6,796 bases of DNA from Planctomycetaceae bacterium (GCA_009783865.1 WRCR01000224.1:1-6796); one strand, 5' to 3'. Positions 1 through 6,395 are shown, numbered from the stretch's first letter. The notes: generated by a model not told the origin, from the letters alone. Numbers and translations: made by a program.

Positions 1-2
1 AA

Positions 3-2276
3 GCGTATCGTAAGTTCCGGATTGAAAAAGCGGGCAAGTCGAAGACGTTTCGGCGGGAACCGGCAGGGAAGACGCACTATCCGTTTAACTTGACGAAAAA
101 CGATGTTGCCGGTTTGGAAATTCTTTTTATCCTTGAAGGCGAGGAAAAGTCGAAACGTTTACAAGGCGATTATGAAACGGCATCGGCAGACGAAGGTTTT
201 CCTGTTTGCAGAGCAACGTGCGGGGACTCCGGCAGCAGTAATGCGAAGCAATGGACAGACCATTTTACCGCTCTTGGTATTTCAAATAAAACGTTGATTG
301 TTATTTTACCCGATGCCGATGATGCCGGTACGAAGTACGGAAAACAAGTGGCGGATATTGCAGTCGAACATGGTTTTTCCGTCAAGATTATCGAATTGCC
401 TGACTTGCCCAGCGGCGGCGATTATGTTGATTGGAGAGACAGACTGGTCTCGTCTGAAGATGGGATTGATGGCGTTGAAGTGTTTCGGAAACTGCTTACG
501 TTGGTTGATGAGGCAGTACAGTACCAGTTGCCGAAAGAGGAAAACGAAGGCAACGTTGATGCCAGCAATGCCGATGATGTTGAACCGGCTGTACTCCAAC
601 CCGAAGCACTGAACAAAGTACTCGCCGGCATCTTGCCGGTTGACTGGACGCAGTATGAACGTGTCAGCGGCAAGGACGGAGAAAAAATAGGTCCGCCATC
701 AGAACGGGATTATATTCTGCGGACGATAGAGAGAATTCTCTTGACAGCAAAAGCGCAGAACGTTCCGCTTGTTTGCAAAGACGGACAGGTTTTCATTTTT
801 TCCGAAACGCACTATGTTCCGATTGACGAAACAGCAATGAAAACCGCTTTGATTGAATTTTCCATCGCTTGCGGTGTTCCGAATGATACGGCGGTTTATC
901 AATTTTTCGTTGAAAAATTATTCCGGCAGTTTTTAATCTGCGTTTCACGGCAGCGGATGAGCATAACCGAACCGGAGGGGACGTTTATAAACTTGCGGAA
1001 CGGAACGCTCTTTTTCGGCAAGAATGGTGCGGAGTTGAAAGAACATAGTCCGAAAAACTTTATCCGATATTGCTTATCATTTGATTATAATCCCGATGCA
1101 ACATGTCAGATGTGGGACGAACATCTCCGCCGTTCTTTGCCGGACGCAGAGACCGCTGATTATCTTGCCGAATGTTTCGCATTGCCGTTTTACAGCGGCA
1201 AGATTGAAAAGGTATTGATACTTTGCGGACAACCATCAACGGGAAAGTCCGTGTCGCTTGATGTGCTGTCGGCAATACTCGGCAGTGAAAATATATCATG
1301 CGAAATCTTTCAAAATTTGACAAGCACAGATACAGCAGGGTATTTTTCCCGCAATGAACTTGACGGCAGATTAGCAAACATTGCAACAGATGTTTCAAAT
1401 AAATTAGGGGACAGCGGACTTGCGAAGATGCTCATAAGTCGAGAGTCGGTGTCGGCAAGACCGCCGTATGGAAAGAACATAAAACGAATCAAAAACTATG
1501 CTCGGTTGTTATTTGCAATGAATGAATTACCGCCGCAGTTTTTAACAGACGGTGCGCTAAAGCGGAGAGCAGCGTTTATTGAATTTCCGAATGTTGTTTC
1601 GCAGAAAGAGACAGATACCGGCTATGCGCAGCGAATAATTGCCGGTGAGTTGTCCGGTGTTTTGAATTGGATTATTGCCGGTTTGGGACGGTTGCTTGAT
1701 AAAGGAAAACTTGAGCCGCCGACAAGTGTTGCGGCAGTAATGGAACGGGTGCGGATTGAAAACGACCCATTATCCGGCTGGCTTGCCGAAAAAGAGTACT
1801 GCGTTGGAAACGAGACCTACCTCACGGTAAAAGAGTCGTATCAGTCCTTTTCGGAGTATTGCCGAGAGAACGGAAACGCAGAGCCGAGCAGGGGTACTTT
1901 CACGAGGCGGTTGAAGGCACTGGGGTACACAGTTGAGAAACCCAATGGTCATGTCGGTTGGATTTTTCGTTTTTCGTACTTTCATGAAAGTTTGTCGGAA
2001 TTTACGTCCCCTGCGTCCCCAGCGCAGTCGAATTCCGCTGCAACCCTTGAAAACACGGTACATGAGGCGGGGACAGAATGGGGACGTAACGGGGACGCAA
2101 TGGAGACAGAAAATTTGCGTCCCCATTACGTCCCCGAAGGTGGAAGCCATGAAACTCCTATAAAACAAGGACATGATGGCGTGTCGGAGACGCAGGGGAC
2201 GTTGGGGACGCAAATTTCAGAAAACTTTTGTACAAGTGAGGAAAATGCGGACGAGAACCGCACGGACGGATTTTGA
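3..2276 (+). CDS. P4-type DNA primase-helicase (TOPRIM plus SF3/D5-like helicase), 5' end outside window
   Basis: Likely replication protein of the mobile element, combining primer synthesis with DNA unwinding. The frame is open from base 3 with no stop, and coding similarity starts before the TTG at 90, so the true start and any zinc-finger part lie upstream; 757 residues are visible. Domains in order: a TOPRIM-like primase region (3 to ~450) with the acidic EGEE motif (135-146) and DAD (312-320); a linker; a D5/SF3 helicase with Walker A GQPSTGKS (1227-1250), the LANIATDVS segment (~1370-1400), motif SARPPYG, sensor LLFAMNELPP and arginine-finger-like LKRRAAFIEFP; then a winged-helix-like segment (~1815-1970, ESYQSFSEYC to LKALGYTVEK). 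The last ~100 residues are low-complexity and overlie the GGGGACG array. The stop at 2274 is 82 bp before the integrase start. Family assignment is strong; the element's lifestyle is inferred. Confidence 0.9.
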   Translation, partial: AYRKFRIEKAGKSKTFRREPAGKTHYPFNLTKNDVAGLEILFILEGEEKSKRLQGDYETASADEGFPVCRATCGDSGSSNAKQWTDHFTALGISNKTLIVILPDADDAGTKYGKQVADIAVEHGFSVKIIELPDLPSGGDYVDWRDRLVSSEDGIDGVEVFRKLLTLVDEAVQYQLPKEENEGNVDASNADDVEPAVLQPEALNKVLAGILPVDWTQYERVSGKDGEKIGPPSERDYILRTIERILLTAKAQNVPLVCKDGQVFIFSETHYVPIDETAMKTALIEFSIACGVPNDTAVYQFFVEKLFRQFLICVSRQRMSITEPEGTFINLRNGTLFFGKNGAELKEHSPKNFIRYCLSFDYNPDATCQMWDEHLRRSLPDAETADYLAECFALPFYSGKIEKVLILCGQPSTGKSVSLDVLSAILGSENISCEIFQNLTSTDTAGYFSRNELDGRLANIATDVSNKLGDSGLAKMLISRESVSARPPYGKNIKRIKNYARLLFAMNELPPQFLTDGALKRRAAFIEFPNVVSQKETDTGYAQRIIAGELSGVLNWIIAGLGRLLDKGKLEPPTSVAAVMERVRIENDPLSGWLAEKEYCVGNETYLTVKESYQSFSEYCRENGNAEPSRGTFTRRLKALGYTVEKPNGHVGWIFRFSYFHESLSEFTSPASPAQSNSAATLENTVHEAGTEWGRNGDAMETENLRPHYVPEGGSHETPIKQGHDGVSETQGTLGTQISENFCTSEENADENRTDGF
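1999..2218. repeat. Four-block GGGGACG iteron-like array within the primase-helicase 3' end
   Basis: The heptamer GGGGACG or its complement occurs eight times, plus one GGGGACA and two GGAGAC variants. Block A (minus orientation): copies at 2005-2011 and 2014-2020, 9-bp step. Block B (plus): starts at 2069, 2080, 2091 and 2102, exact 11-bp step, consensus GGGGACRNAAY. Block C (minus): copies at 2118-2124 and 2129-2135, 11-bp step. Block D (plus): starts at 2186, 2195 and 2204, 9-bp step. Three blocks (A, C, D) end in an ACG(T/C)AAATT-like sequence. Chance expectation for this 7-mer on both strands in 220 bp is about 0.03. Regular helical spacing beside a replication primase gene suggests binding sites for a replication initiator, possibly the element's origin. 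The function is inferred. Confidence 0.75.
2080..2135. repeat. 21-bp inverted repeat (20 of 21 matching) with 14-nt loop
   Basis: Bases 2080-2100 and 2115-2135 are reverse complements except at one position (2090 is C where A... T pairing is expected from 2125). Each arm holds two GGGGACG units at 11-bp spacing, so the palindrome is formed by blocks B and C of the iteron-like array. The 14-base loop is 2101-2114. In single-stranded DNA or RNA it would form a long, stable hairpin. No T-tract follows either arm, so a terminator role is unlikely; an origin cruciform or priming hairpin fits better. Confidence 0.8.
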
Positions 2277-2297
2277 TTTTCCATTGGATTATACCTA

Positions 2298-2326
2298 TTG
2301 CAATAGAATAACATTATTTTTATCAT
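2298..2326 (+). promoter_or_regulatory. Sigma70-like promoter for the integrase
   Basis: TTGCAA (2298-2303), a 17-base spacer and TATCAT (2321-2326) lie in the AT-rich gap after the primase stop. The -10 matches consensus at five of six positions and the -35 at four of six. Transcription would start near 2333, about 26 bases before the integrase ATG. The 8-mer TATTACAC occurs twice with a 10-bp step (2327-2334 and 2337-2344) over the predicted start, which could be a small operator or chance in AT-rich sequence. Confidence 0.4.
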
Positions 2327-2344
2327 TATTACACTATATTACAC

Positions 2345-2350
2345 AGGAAA
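2345..2350 (+). promoter_or_regulatory. Ribosome binding site deciding the integrase start
   Basis: AGGAAA sits eight bases before the ATG at 2359, a normal Shine-Dalgarno distance. It overlaps the other in-frame ATG at 2350, which is therefore unlikely to be the start. This is the only clear Shine-Dalgarno before any gene in the window. Confidence 0.55.
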
Positions 2351-2358
2351 TGGTTTTT

Positions 2359-3858
2359 ATGAAAGTCAGGCAGTATATGAAATGCCATGTTTATCAGTCG
2401 AACAAAGGTGCAGTGAACAAAGACGGCAAACCGGCAAAGGCAGTATGGAAGTTATCCGCTGGCAGTGAGGGCAGGCGGTTGGTAATTCATTTAGGAGTCC
2501 AGACAAAAAAGTCGGCAGAAGGATTTGAAAGACATGCCAACGAGGTACTCGCCGCAAAGGTTGGCAATCGAAGGATTGAGGCAGAGACCGAAAAGTGGTT
2601 GTCGGAACTGTTCGGCAATAATCCGCCGCTGTACGAAAAACTGGTTGATGCCGGTTGGATTGATGAACGGGACAGACGGACGCTGGGACAGCATGTCGAA
2701 AAGTACAAAAAAGCAAAAAAGTGGAAAAAGAACACCGTTGATGCTTTTTACCAAGCCGAAAAATATATGATTGAGTATTTCGGTTTTGACTGTCCGCTTT
2801 ATAAAATTTCCGCAGACCGAGCAAAGAGTTTTAGAGGTTATCTTGTCAACGAGCGCGGACTGGGAAAGACGACAGTATCAAAATATATTACACAGGCAAA
2901 GTCGGTTTTTGCTGATGCTGTTGACCGTGACCTAATATCGAAAAATCCGTTCGCCAAAGTAGAAACTGGAAAACAAGTAAATGAGAAGCGCAGACACTAT
3001 ATCACCCATAAGGAATTTCTGCTTTTGTTAGACGAATGCGCTGACGCAAGACAGCGGTTGATTTTGACCTTGCATCGTTATGCCGGACTCCGCCCCCATG
3101 AGTTAGAACTCCTGCGCTGGGACGAGGTAAATTGGAAACTGGGGATTTTCACAGTCCGTACCACGAAGACCGAAGACGATGGCAATTCTGCAAGGACGAT
3201 AAAAATGTTCCCCGTAGTTGCTTCAACGTTTTGGGAGTACTTGGAGACGCTGCCGGAAGGAACGAAAGACGACGGGTTGGTATTTCCTGAACTTATTCCT
3301 TATGATAGGTTGTTTATAACGAAAATTGCAAAACGGTGCGGACTAGGACATATTGAAAAAATACCTACAAATTGCCGGAGCAGTATCGGGACGCAACTGC
3401 TGGATGAGGGTTGGAAGCCGTCAAGGGTTGCGCAGTTTTTAGGGAACTCTGTACCGGTACTGTTGCGTCACTACTATCAAATACGGCATTACCAATACGG
3501 TGACGAAATTCAAAAAGAATCGCAAAATGATACCGAACCTTCCGCCGAGACATGGACAGGGGCAGGGCAGGCAGCAGAGGGCAAAAAAGAGGTAGCAGAA
3601 CAGGTAGCAGAACGTGATAAAACGGCGTTGAATCACGTTGAATCTGCCGAAAACGAAATTTTAGAAAACGGAAATAAAAACGTTGTAATTCCTTATAATT
3701 CAACACGTTGCAGCGAAAATACGCCTTCAATCCATCCTCGTTCTACTGTCGAGGAATTGATAGAAGAACTCCGCATTAGAATTGAACCTCGCCAACTTGC
3801 TGACCAGCGTTTCCATTGCGTCCACCGGATTTCGCGAAGCAAGACCGCGCCGAATTAA
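2359..3858 (+). CDS. Tyrosine recombinase (integrase), C-terminus running antisense into rho
   Basis: Site-specific recombinase expected to integrate and excise the element; 499 residues from the ATG at 2359, chosen because AGGAAA precedes it (the frame is open back to ~2173 but overlaps the primase gene). An N-terminal arm (1-110) is followed by a SAM-like core-binding domain (~115-205) and the catalytic domain (~210-380). Catalytic candidates are R245 (AGLRPHEL), K270 (TTKTE), R340 (TNCRSS) and nucleophile Y372 (HYYQ). The usual box II His is replaced by Thr (T337) and the LGH His by Asn (N363, LGNS), a pattern I recall from planctomycete integrases rather than a sign of decay. The tail (~385-499) is polar and coiled-coil-like, with an internal 12-bp duplication. 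The last 132 bp overlap rho in antisense, so these residues are probably not native to the element. Confidence 0.9.
   Translation: MKVRQYMKCHVYQSNKGAVNKDGKPAKAVWKLSAGSEGRRLVIHLGVQTKKSAEGFERHANEVLAAKVGNRRIEAETEKWLSELFGNNPPLYEKLVDAGWIDERDRRTLGQHVEKYKKAKKWKKNTVDAFYQAEKYMIEYFGFDCPLYKISADRAKSFRGYLVNERGLGKTTVSKYITQAKSVFADAVDRDLISKNPFAKVETGKQVNEKRRHYITHKEFLLLLDECADARQRLILTLHRYAGLRPHELELLRWDEVNWKLGIFTVRTTKTEDDGNSARTIKMFPVVASTFWEYLETLPEGTKDDGLVFPELIPYDRLFITKIAKRCGLGHIEKIPTNCRSSIGTQLLDEGWKPSRVAQFLGNSVPVLLRHYYQIRHYQYGDEIQKESQNDTEPSAETWTGAGQAAEGKKEVAEQVAERDKTALNHVESAENEILENGNKNVVIPYNSTRCSENTPSIHPRSTVEELIEELRIRIEPRQLADQRFHCVHRISRSKTAPN
3590..3613 (+). repeat. Perfect 12-bp tandem duplication in the integrase tail
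   Basis: AGGTAGCAGAAC occurs twice head to tail (3590-3601 and 3602-3613), encoding a repeated VAEQ/VAER segment in a charged, probably helical stretch. It looks like a recent slippage or duplication in a tolerant region and preserves the frame. Confidence 0.85.
3626..3710 (+). repeat. Cluster of CGTTG-containing short repeats near the element end
   Basis: CGTTGAATC occurs at 3626-3634 and 3636-3644 (10-bp step). Related CGTTGTAATT lies at 3681-3690. ATTCAAC (reverse complement of GTTGAAT) followed by ACGTTG lies at 3698-3710. The cluster lies within ~100 bp of the rho stop, where integrase arm-type sites would be expected. CGTTG also occurs elsewhere in the primase gene, so enrichment is modest and the role is speculative. 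Confidence 0.3.
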
Positions 3859-5046
3859 AGTCGCCGCCTTCAATACATCAGGAGAAAAAAGTTTCTCTTC
3901 ACGCCGCGTTGCTGATTTTCCGATGTCAATCGCAGGCCATATCCGCTGTTCCGCTAACTCGCGGTCAAGCACCAATTCCATATTGCCGGTACCTTTGAAC
4001 TCTTCATAAATCAAGTCGTCCATTCTGCTTCCGGTTCCAATCAATGCCGTTCCAACTATCGTCAACGAACCGCCTTCTTCAAAAGCGCGGGCAGTTGCAA
4101 ACAACTTTTTCGGAATATCCATCGCCTTAATATCGACACCGCCGGTCATCGTCCGTCCTTGACCGGTGCTGGTCACATACTTATTAAAAGCACGTGCAAG
4201 ACGAGTAATAGAATCCATCAAAAGAAAAACGTCTTTTCCCTGTTCAGCCAAACGGCGGCAGCGTTCTACCACTAATTGGGCGAGACGGACATGCGACTCA
4301 ACTTCTCTGTCTAAACTGCTGGCAATAACTTCAGCATTGACCGCCCGCTGAAAGTCCGTGACTTCTTCAGGACGTTCATCAACGAGAAGAATTATTACTT
4401 TCACATCAGGATGATTTTTTACAACCGCTTGACTAATGTGATGCAGCAAAATGGTCTTTCCGCTTCGCGGCGGAGCAACAATCAGCGCGCGCTGTCCTTT
4501 TCCAAGCGGAGTCAAGATGTCCATCACACGGGTTGTGAGCGGCTCAGGTCCGGTTTCAAGCCGCAGCCATTCTTCTGGATTGATGGGCGTTCTTTCGTCA
4601 AAGGGCTTGATGTTCGGAAAATCATCCGGCGAAAGTCCGTCCACGTCAATAATTTCACGAAGACGGGGTCCTTGATTTTTCGTGCCGGGCTGCACAAGTC
4701 CGTGAATCAAAACGCCTTCGCGGAACTTGTATTTGTCAATCATACTGCCGGGAATGAACGGGTCGCTCAAAACACGGCGGTAATCATTTTCGGGTGAGCG
4801 CAGAAAACCGTAATTGTTGGGGTGCATTTCCAACGCGCCGGTTGCTTCGTAGAATTCGTCAGGATTACCGGGTTCGATAAAACCGGAGGGTGCGCCGCCG
4901 GGTTTAGAACTGCGGACGATTCGGCGGTTATTATAACCGTTGTTGTTTGCAGGCGCGCGCGGCGGTCTGCCGTTTTGTCCAGTGGAACGCGCATTATTAT
5001 TACGCTGTTGCCGATTTCCGTTAAAATTCGGATTGTTTCTTGCCAT
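3727..5046 (-). CDS. rho: Transcription termination factor Rho
   Basis: Hexameric RNA-dependent ATPase/translocase that terminates transcription; 439 residues. Residues 1-65 are Asn/Arg/Gly/Pro-rich and probably disordered; the usual N-terminal Rho_N helical domain is not seen. The RNA-binding OB-fold domain follows (~68-145, with YGFLR at 79-83), then the RecA-like ATPase with Walker A APPRSGKT (191-198), LLVDERPEEVTDF containing the conserved glutamates, Q-loop GQGRTMTGGVD and R-loop GTGSRMDDLIYEEFKGTGN. All hallmark motifs are intact. An in-frame TAG at 5059-5061 limits the start to the ATG at 5046; no Shine-Dalgarno is evident. It has its own promoter and a long leader. Its last 44 codons are overlapped in antisense by the integrase frame. 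The C-terminal residues after NAEFF (YQFLDSRTRMD) may have been supplied by the integrated element. Confidence 0.97.
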   Translation of the reverse strand: MARNNPNFNGNRQQRNNNARSTGQNGRPPRAPANNNGYNNRRIVRSSKPGGAPSGFIEPGNPDEFYEATGALEMHPNNYGFLRSPENDYRRVLSDPFIPGSMIDKYKFREGVLIHGLVQPGTKNQGPRLREIIDVDGLSPDDFPNIKPFDERTPINPEEWLRLETGPEPLTTRVMDILTPLGKGQRALIVAPPRSGKTILLHHISQAVVKNHPDVKVIILLVDERPEEVTDFQRAVNAEVIASSLDREVESHVRLAQLVVERCRRLAEQGKDVFLLMDSITRLARAFNKYVTSTGQGRTMTGGVDIKAMDIPKKLFATARAFEEGGSLTIVGTALIGTGSRMDDLIYEEFKGTGNMELVLDRELAEQRIWPAIDIGKSATRREEKLFSPDVLKAATLIRRGLASRNPVDAMETLVSKLARFNSNAEFFYQFLDSRTRMD

Positions 5047-5110
5047 AGCAATAGATGCCTATCAAGCGATGAGAAAAAGGGGTGGTACTCTTCCGCGTGT
5101 TTAGTGAAAC

Positions 5111-5130
5111 AAAAACGGTTTAGAACCGTC
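5111..5130 (-). terminator. Terminator-like hairpin in the rho leader (candidate attenuator)
   Basis: Read on the minus strand, ACGGTT, a CTA loop and AACCGT form a perfect six-base-pair stem (5115-5129), with a possible extra G-U pair, followed directly by a run of T (forward A at 5111-5115). It lies about 65 bases before the rho ATG and downstream of the predicted promoter. A segment upstream in the transcript, GTTTGAAC (forward 5151-5158), could pair with GTTC-U-AAAC (forward 5118-5126) and break this stem. The short stem makes the terminator weak, and the function is inferred. Confidence 0.4.
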
Positions 5131-5261
5131 GCCGCAAGGTTGGGCTTTCTGTTCAAACGTCAGAGGACATTCAAAACAAGCGGAGAGAATTTACTAAAAG
5201 CAATACTTTGAAAAACGCAACTGCGCGAAAAGCAACGCGGCAGCCGCAACACTTGAGACAC

Positions 5262-5289
5262 ATGATAACAAAAAAATAAAATCTGTCAA
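5262..5289 (-). promoter_or_regulatory. Sigma70-like promoter for rho
   Basis: On the minus strand, a perfect TTGACA -35 (forward 5284-5289), a 16-base T-rich spacer and a TATCAT -10 (forward 5262-5267, five of six). The predicted start near 5255 gives a leader of about 208 nt before rho. This is the strongest promoter-like match in the window. The intergenic stretch 5047-5344 holds only this promoter and the leader; no convincing terminator was found after the upstream pfkB-family gene. Confidence 0.65.
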
Positions 5290-5344
5290 GGGCGGTTTCC
5301 GAGGGCTGGCAGTATTAAATTCTGTCCCGCCGCTTTATACTTTC

Positions 5345-6310
5345 TCATACCGCTTCAATCGGCAACTCGTTTTGCTGCATGAACGCAAGAAGTTCTTCCC
5401 GGTTGAAACATTTTTCGGTTGTTCCTATTCCGCGGACACAACTCGCTCCTTGTGCGCAGCCCCATCGCACCGCTTCAAACGCCGGCAATCCTTCAAGCAG
5501 ACCGGCAATCAAACCGGCACAGAAAGCATCGCCTGAACCGCTGCCGCTGACATATTCCACCGGATATGTTCCCGTCTGAAACTGCTTCTGCTCATCAAAA
5601 TACAAGATTCCGCTGTTGCCCTGCGTTATCATCACGGTTTTGGCTCCTGCATTGATAAAGAACCCTGCCTGTTCATACGGGTCGCGATAGTCCGTAATTT
5701 TTTCGCCTTCGTGTTCATTTGGAGTAAAAATATCGGTGAACGGCAAGAGCGGTTTCAAAAGGTCCCAATATTCCCTTTCACCGTAAAGAACGACATCGAC
5801 CAGCGTAGTCCAGCCATTCTCTTGCGCGGCTTTCAACACTTTCGGTGTCCGCTCATTTTCCAATGCGTTGAGCATGAAAAAACCGCCGAGATAAAACACC
5901 TTTCTTTCGTTTTTGATTGACGGGTCAGTGATAACTTCCAACAGTTTATCATCGAAGACGTAGTCGTCATTCGCACCGGTAGTGCAGACAAACCGGCGGT
6001 CTTCGCCTTGAACGTTGATGTGCATTGCTGTTCCGGGACAATTTCCGAGCGAGCGTTGCAGTTCTACCGCAACATTTGGGACGGCAACGGAACGGGCAAT
6101 GAAGTCGCTCAAAGCGTCATCGCCGACGCAGCCGCTCAAATAATTTTCGATTCCCAGTCGGGAAAGATTCAGGGCGACATTGCCAGCGCAGCCGCCGAGA
6201 TTTAATTCGATTTTTTTCGTTGTTACCAATTCGCCTTCGGCAGGAAGATGACTTATCGGAAAACACGCAACATCGGCAAACAAAATGCCGGAACAAATAC
6301 ATCGTTTCAT
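5345..6310 (-). CDS. PfkB-family carbohydrate kinase (ribokinase-like)
   Basis: Cytoplasmic ATP-dependent kinase of the ribokinase/PfkB superfamily; 321 residues from the ATG at 6310. The N-terminal substrate-binding region has the GG signature (LNLGGCAGNVALNLSRLG, ~36-53). The C-terminal signature GSGSGD (256-261) forms the anion hole and ends in the catalytic base D261; it replaces the more usual T-x-GAGD form. TPNEHE in the middle resembles the family's conserved TPN-x-x-E segment. The frame extends to a TTG at 6358, but that adds a hydrophobic stretch unlike the family and sits at the predicted transcription start, so ATG 6310 is preferred. The substrate (ribose, fructose, adenosine or other) cannot be told. 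It lies 298 bp upstream of rho on the same strand with its own promoter, so the link with rho is probably positional. Confidence 0.9.
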   Translation of the reverse strand: MKRCICSGILFADVACFPISHLPAEGELVTTKKIELNLGGCAGNVALNLSRLGIENYLSGCVGDDALSDFIARSVAVPNVAVELQRSLGNCPGTAMHINVQGEDRRFVCTTGANDDYVFDDKLLEVITDPSIKNERKVFYLGGFFMLNALENERTPKVLKAAQENGWTTLVDVVLYGEREYWDLLKPLLPFTDIFTPNEHEGEKITDYRDPYEQAGFFINAGAKTVMITQGNSGILYFDEQKQFQTGTYPVEYVSGSGSGDAFCAGLIAGLLEGLPAFEAVRWGCAQGASCVRGIGTTEKCFNREELLAFMQQNELPIEAV

Positions 6311-6366
6311 CGGTGCGATAGTTCCATGAGGAACGAATAAAAGGAAGAACAAAGCCAATTGCGGTG

Positions 6367-6395
6367 ATTATACAAAACCGGCTAACAAATAACAA
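6367..6395 (-). promoter_or_regulatory. Sigma70-like promoter for the PfkB-family kinase
   Basis: On the minus strand, TTGTTA (forward 6390-6395, four of six), a 17-base spacer and a perfect TATAAT (forward 6367-6372). Transcription would start near 6360, about 50 bases before the ATG at 6310. This supports ATG 6310 over the TTG at 6358. Confidence 0.6.

Larger units (their letters stand above)
1..3726. mobile_element. Right-hand part of an integrated element (primase-helicase plus integrase) abutting rho
   Basis: A P4-type primase-helicase gene and a tyrosine recombinase gene lie in tandem, next to a housekeeping gene (rho) on the opposite strand. This gene pair is typical of satellite phages and integrative plasmid-like elements, with the integrase next to one attachment site. 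By eye the segment is more AT-rich than the rho/pfkB side. No capsid, relaxase or transfer genes are visible, so phage satellite and integrative plasmid cannot be separated. The right boundary is uncertain: it is set here at the last base before the rho stop codon, but the crossover site may lie inside 3727-3858. The left end is outside the window. Confidence 0.7.

Noticed and set aside
1770..2213. 147-codon minus-strand open frame opposite the primase-helicase 3' end
   Set aside because: It lies wholly opposite well-supported coding sequence, has no recognisable domain, and is opened by the GGGGACG repeats rather than by coding pressure.
2173..2358. Upstream extension of the integrase frame
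   Set aside because: It overlaps the end of the primase gene, its residues reflect the repeat array read in another frame, and the ATG at 2359 has a good ribosome binding site.
2335..2896. 13-bp exact direct repeat TATATTACACAGG at 2335-2347 and 2884-2896
   Set aside because: One such match is close to chance expectation in a window this size, and the second copy is inside the integrase core-binding domain.
3365..3730. 121-codon minus-strand frame starting at a TTG that overlaps the rho stop
   Set aside because: It is the antisense shadow of the integrase C-terminal region, with no domain and a biased composition.
4767..5156. 129-codon minus-strand frame spanning the rho leader and N-terminus, considered as a rho leader peptide
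   Set aside because: It starts with TTG without a Shine-Dalgarno and is an out-of-frame shadow of rho for most of its length.
5290..5344. Possible terminator between the kinase stop and the rho promoter (GGCGG with CCGCC around a ~32-nt loop)
   Set aside because: The stem is short with a large loop, and the downstream T-tract is better explained as the spacer of the rho promoter.
6311..6358. TTG start at 6358 for the PfkB-family kinase
   Set aside because: It would add 16 hydrophobic residues unlike the family's start and lies at the predicted transcription start.
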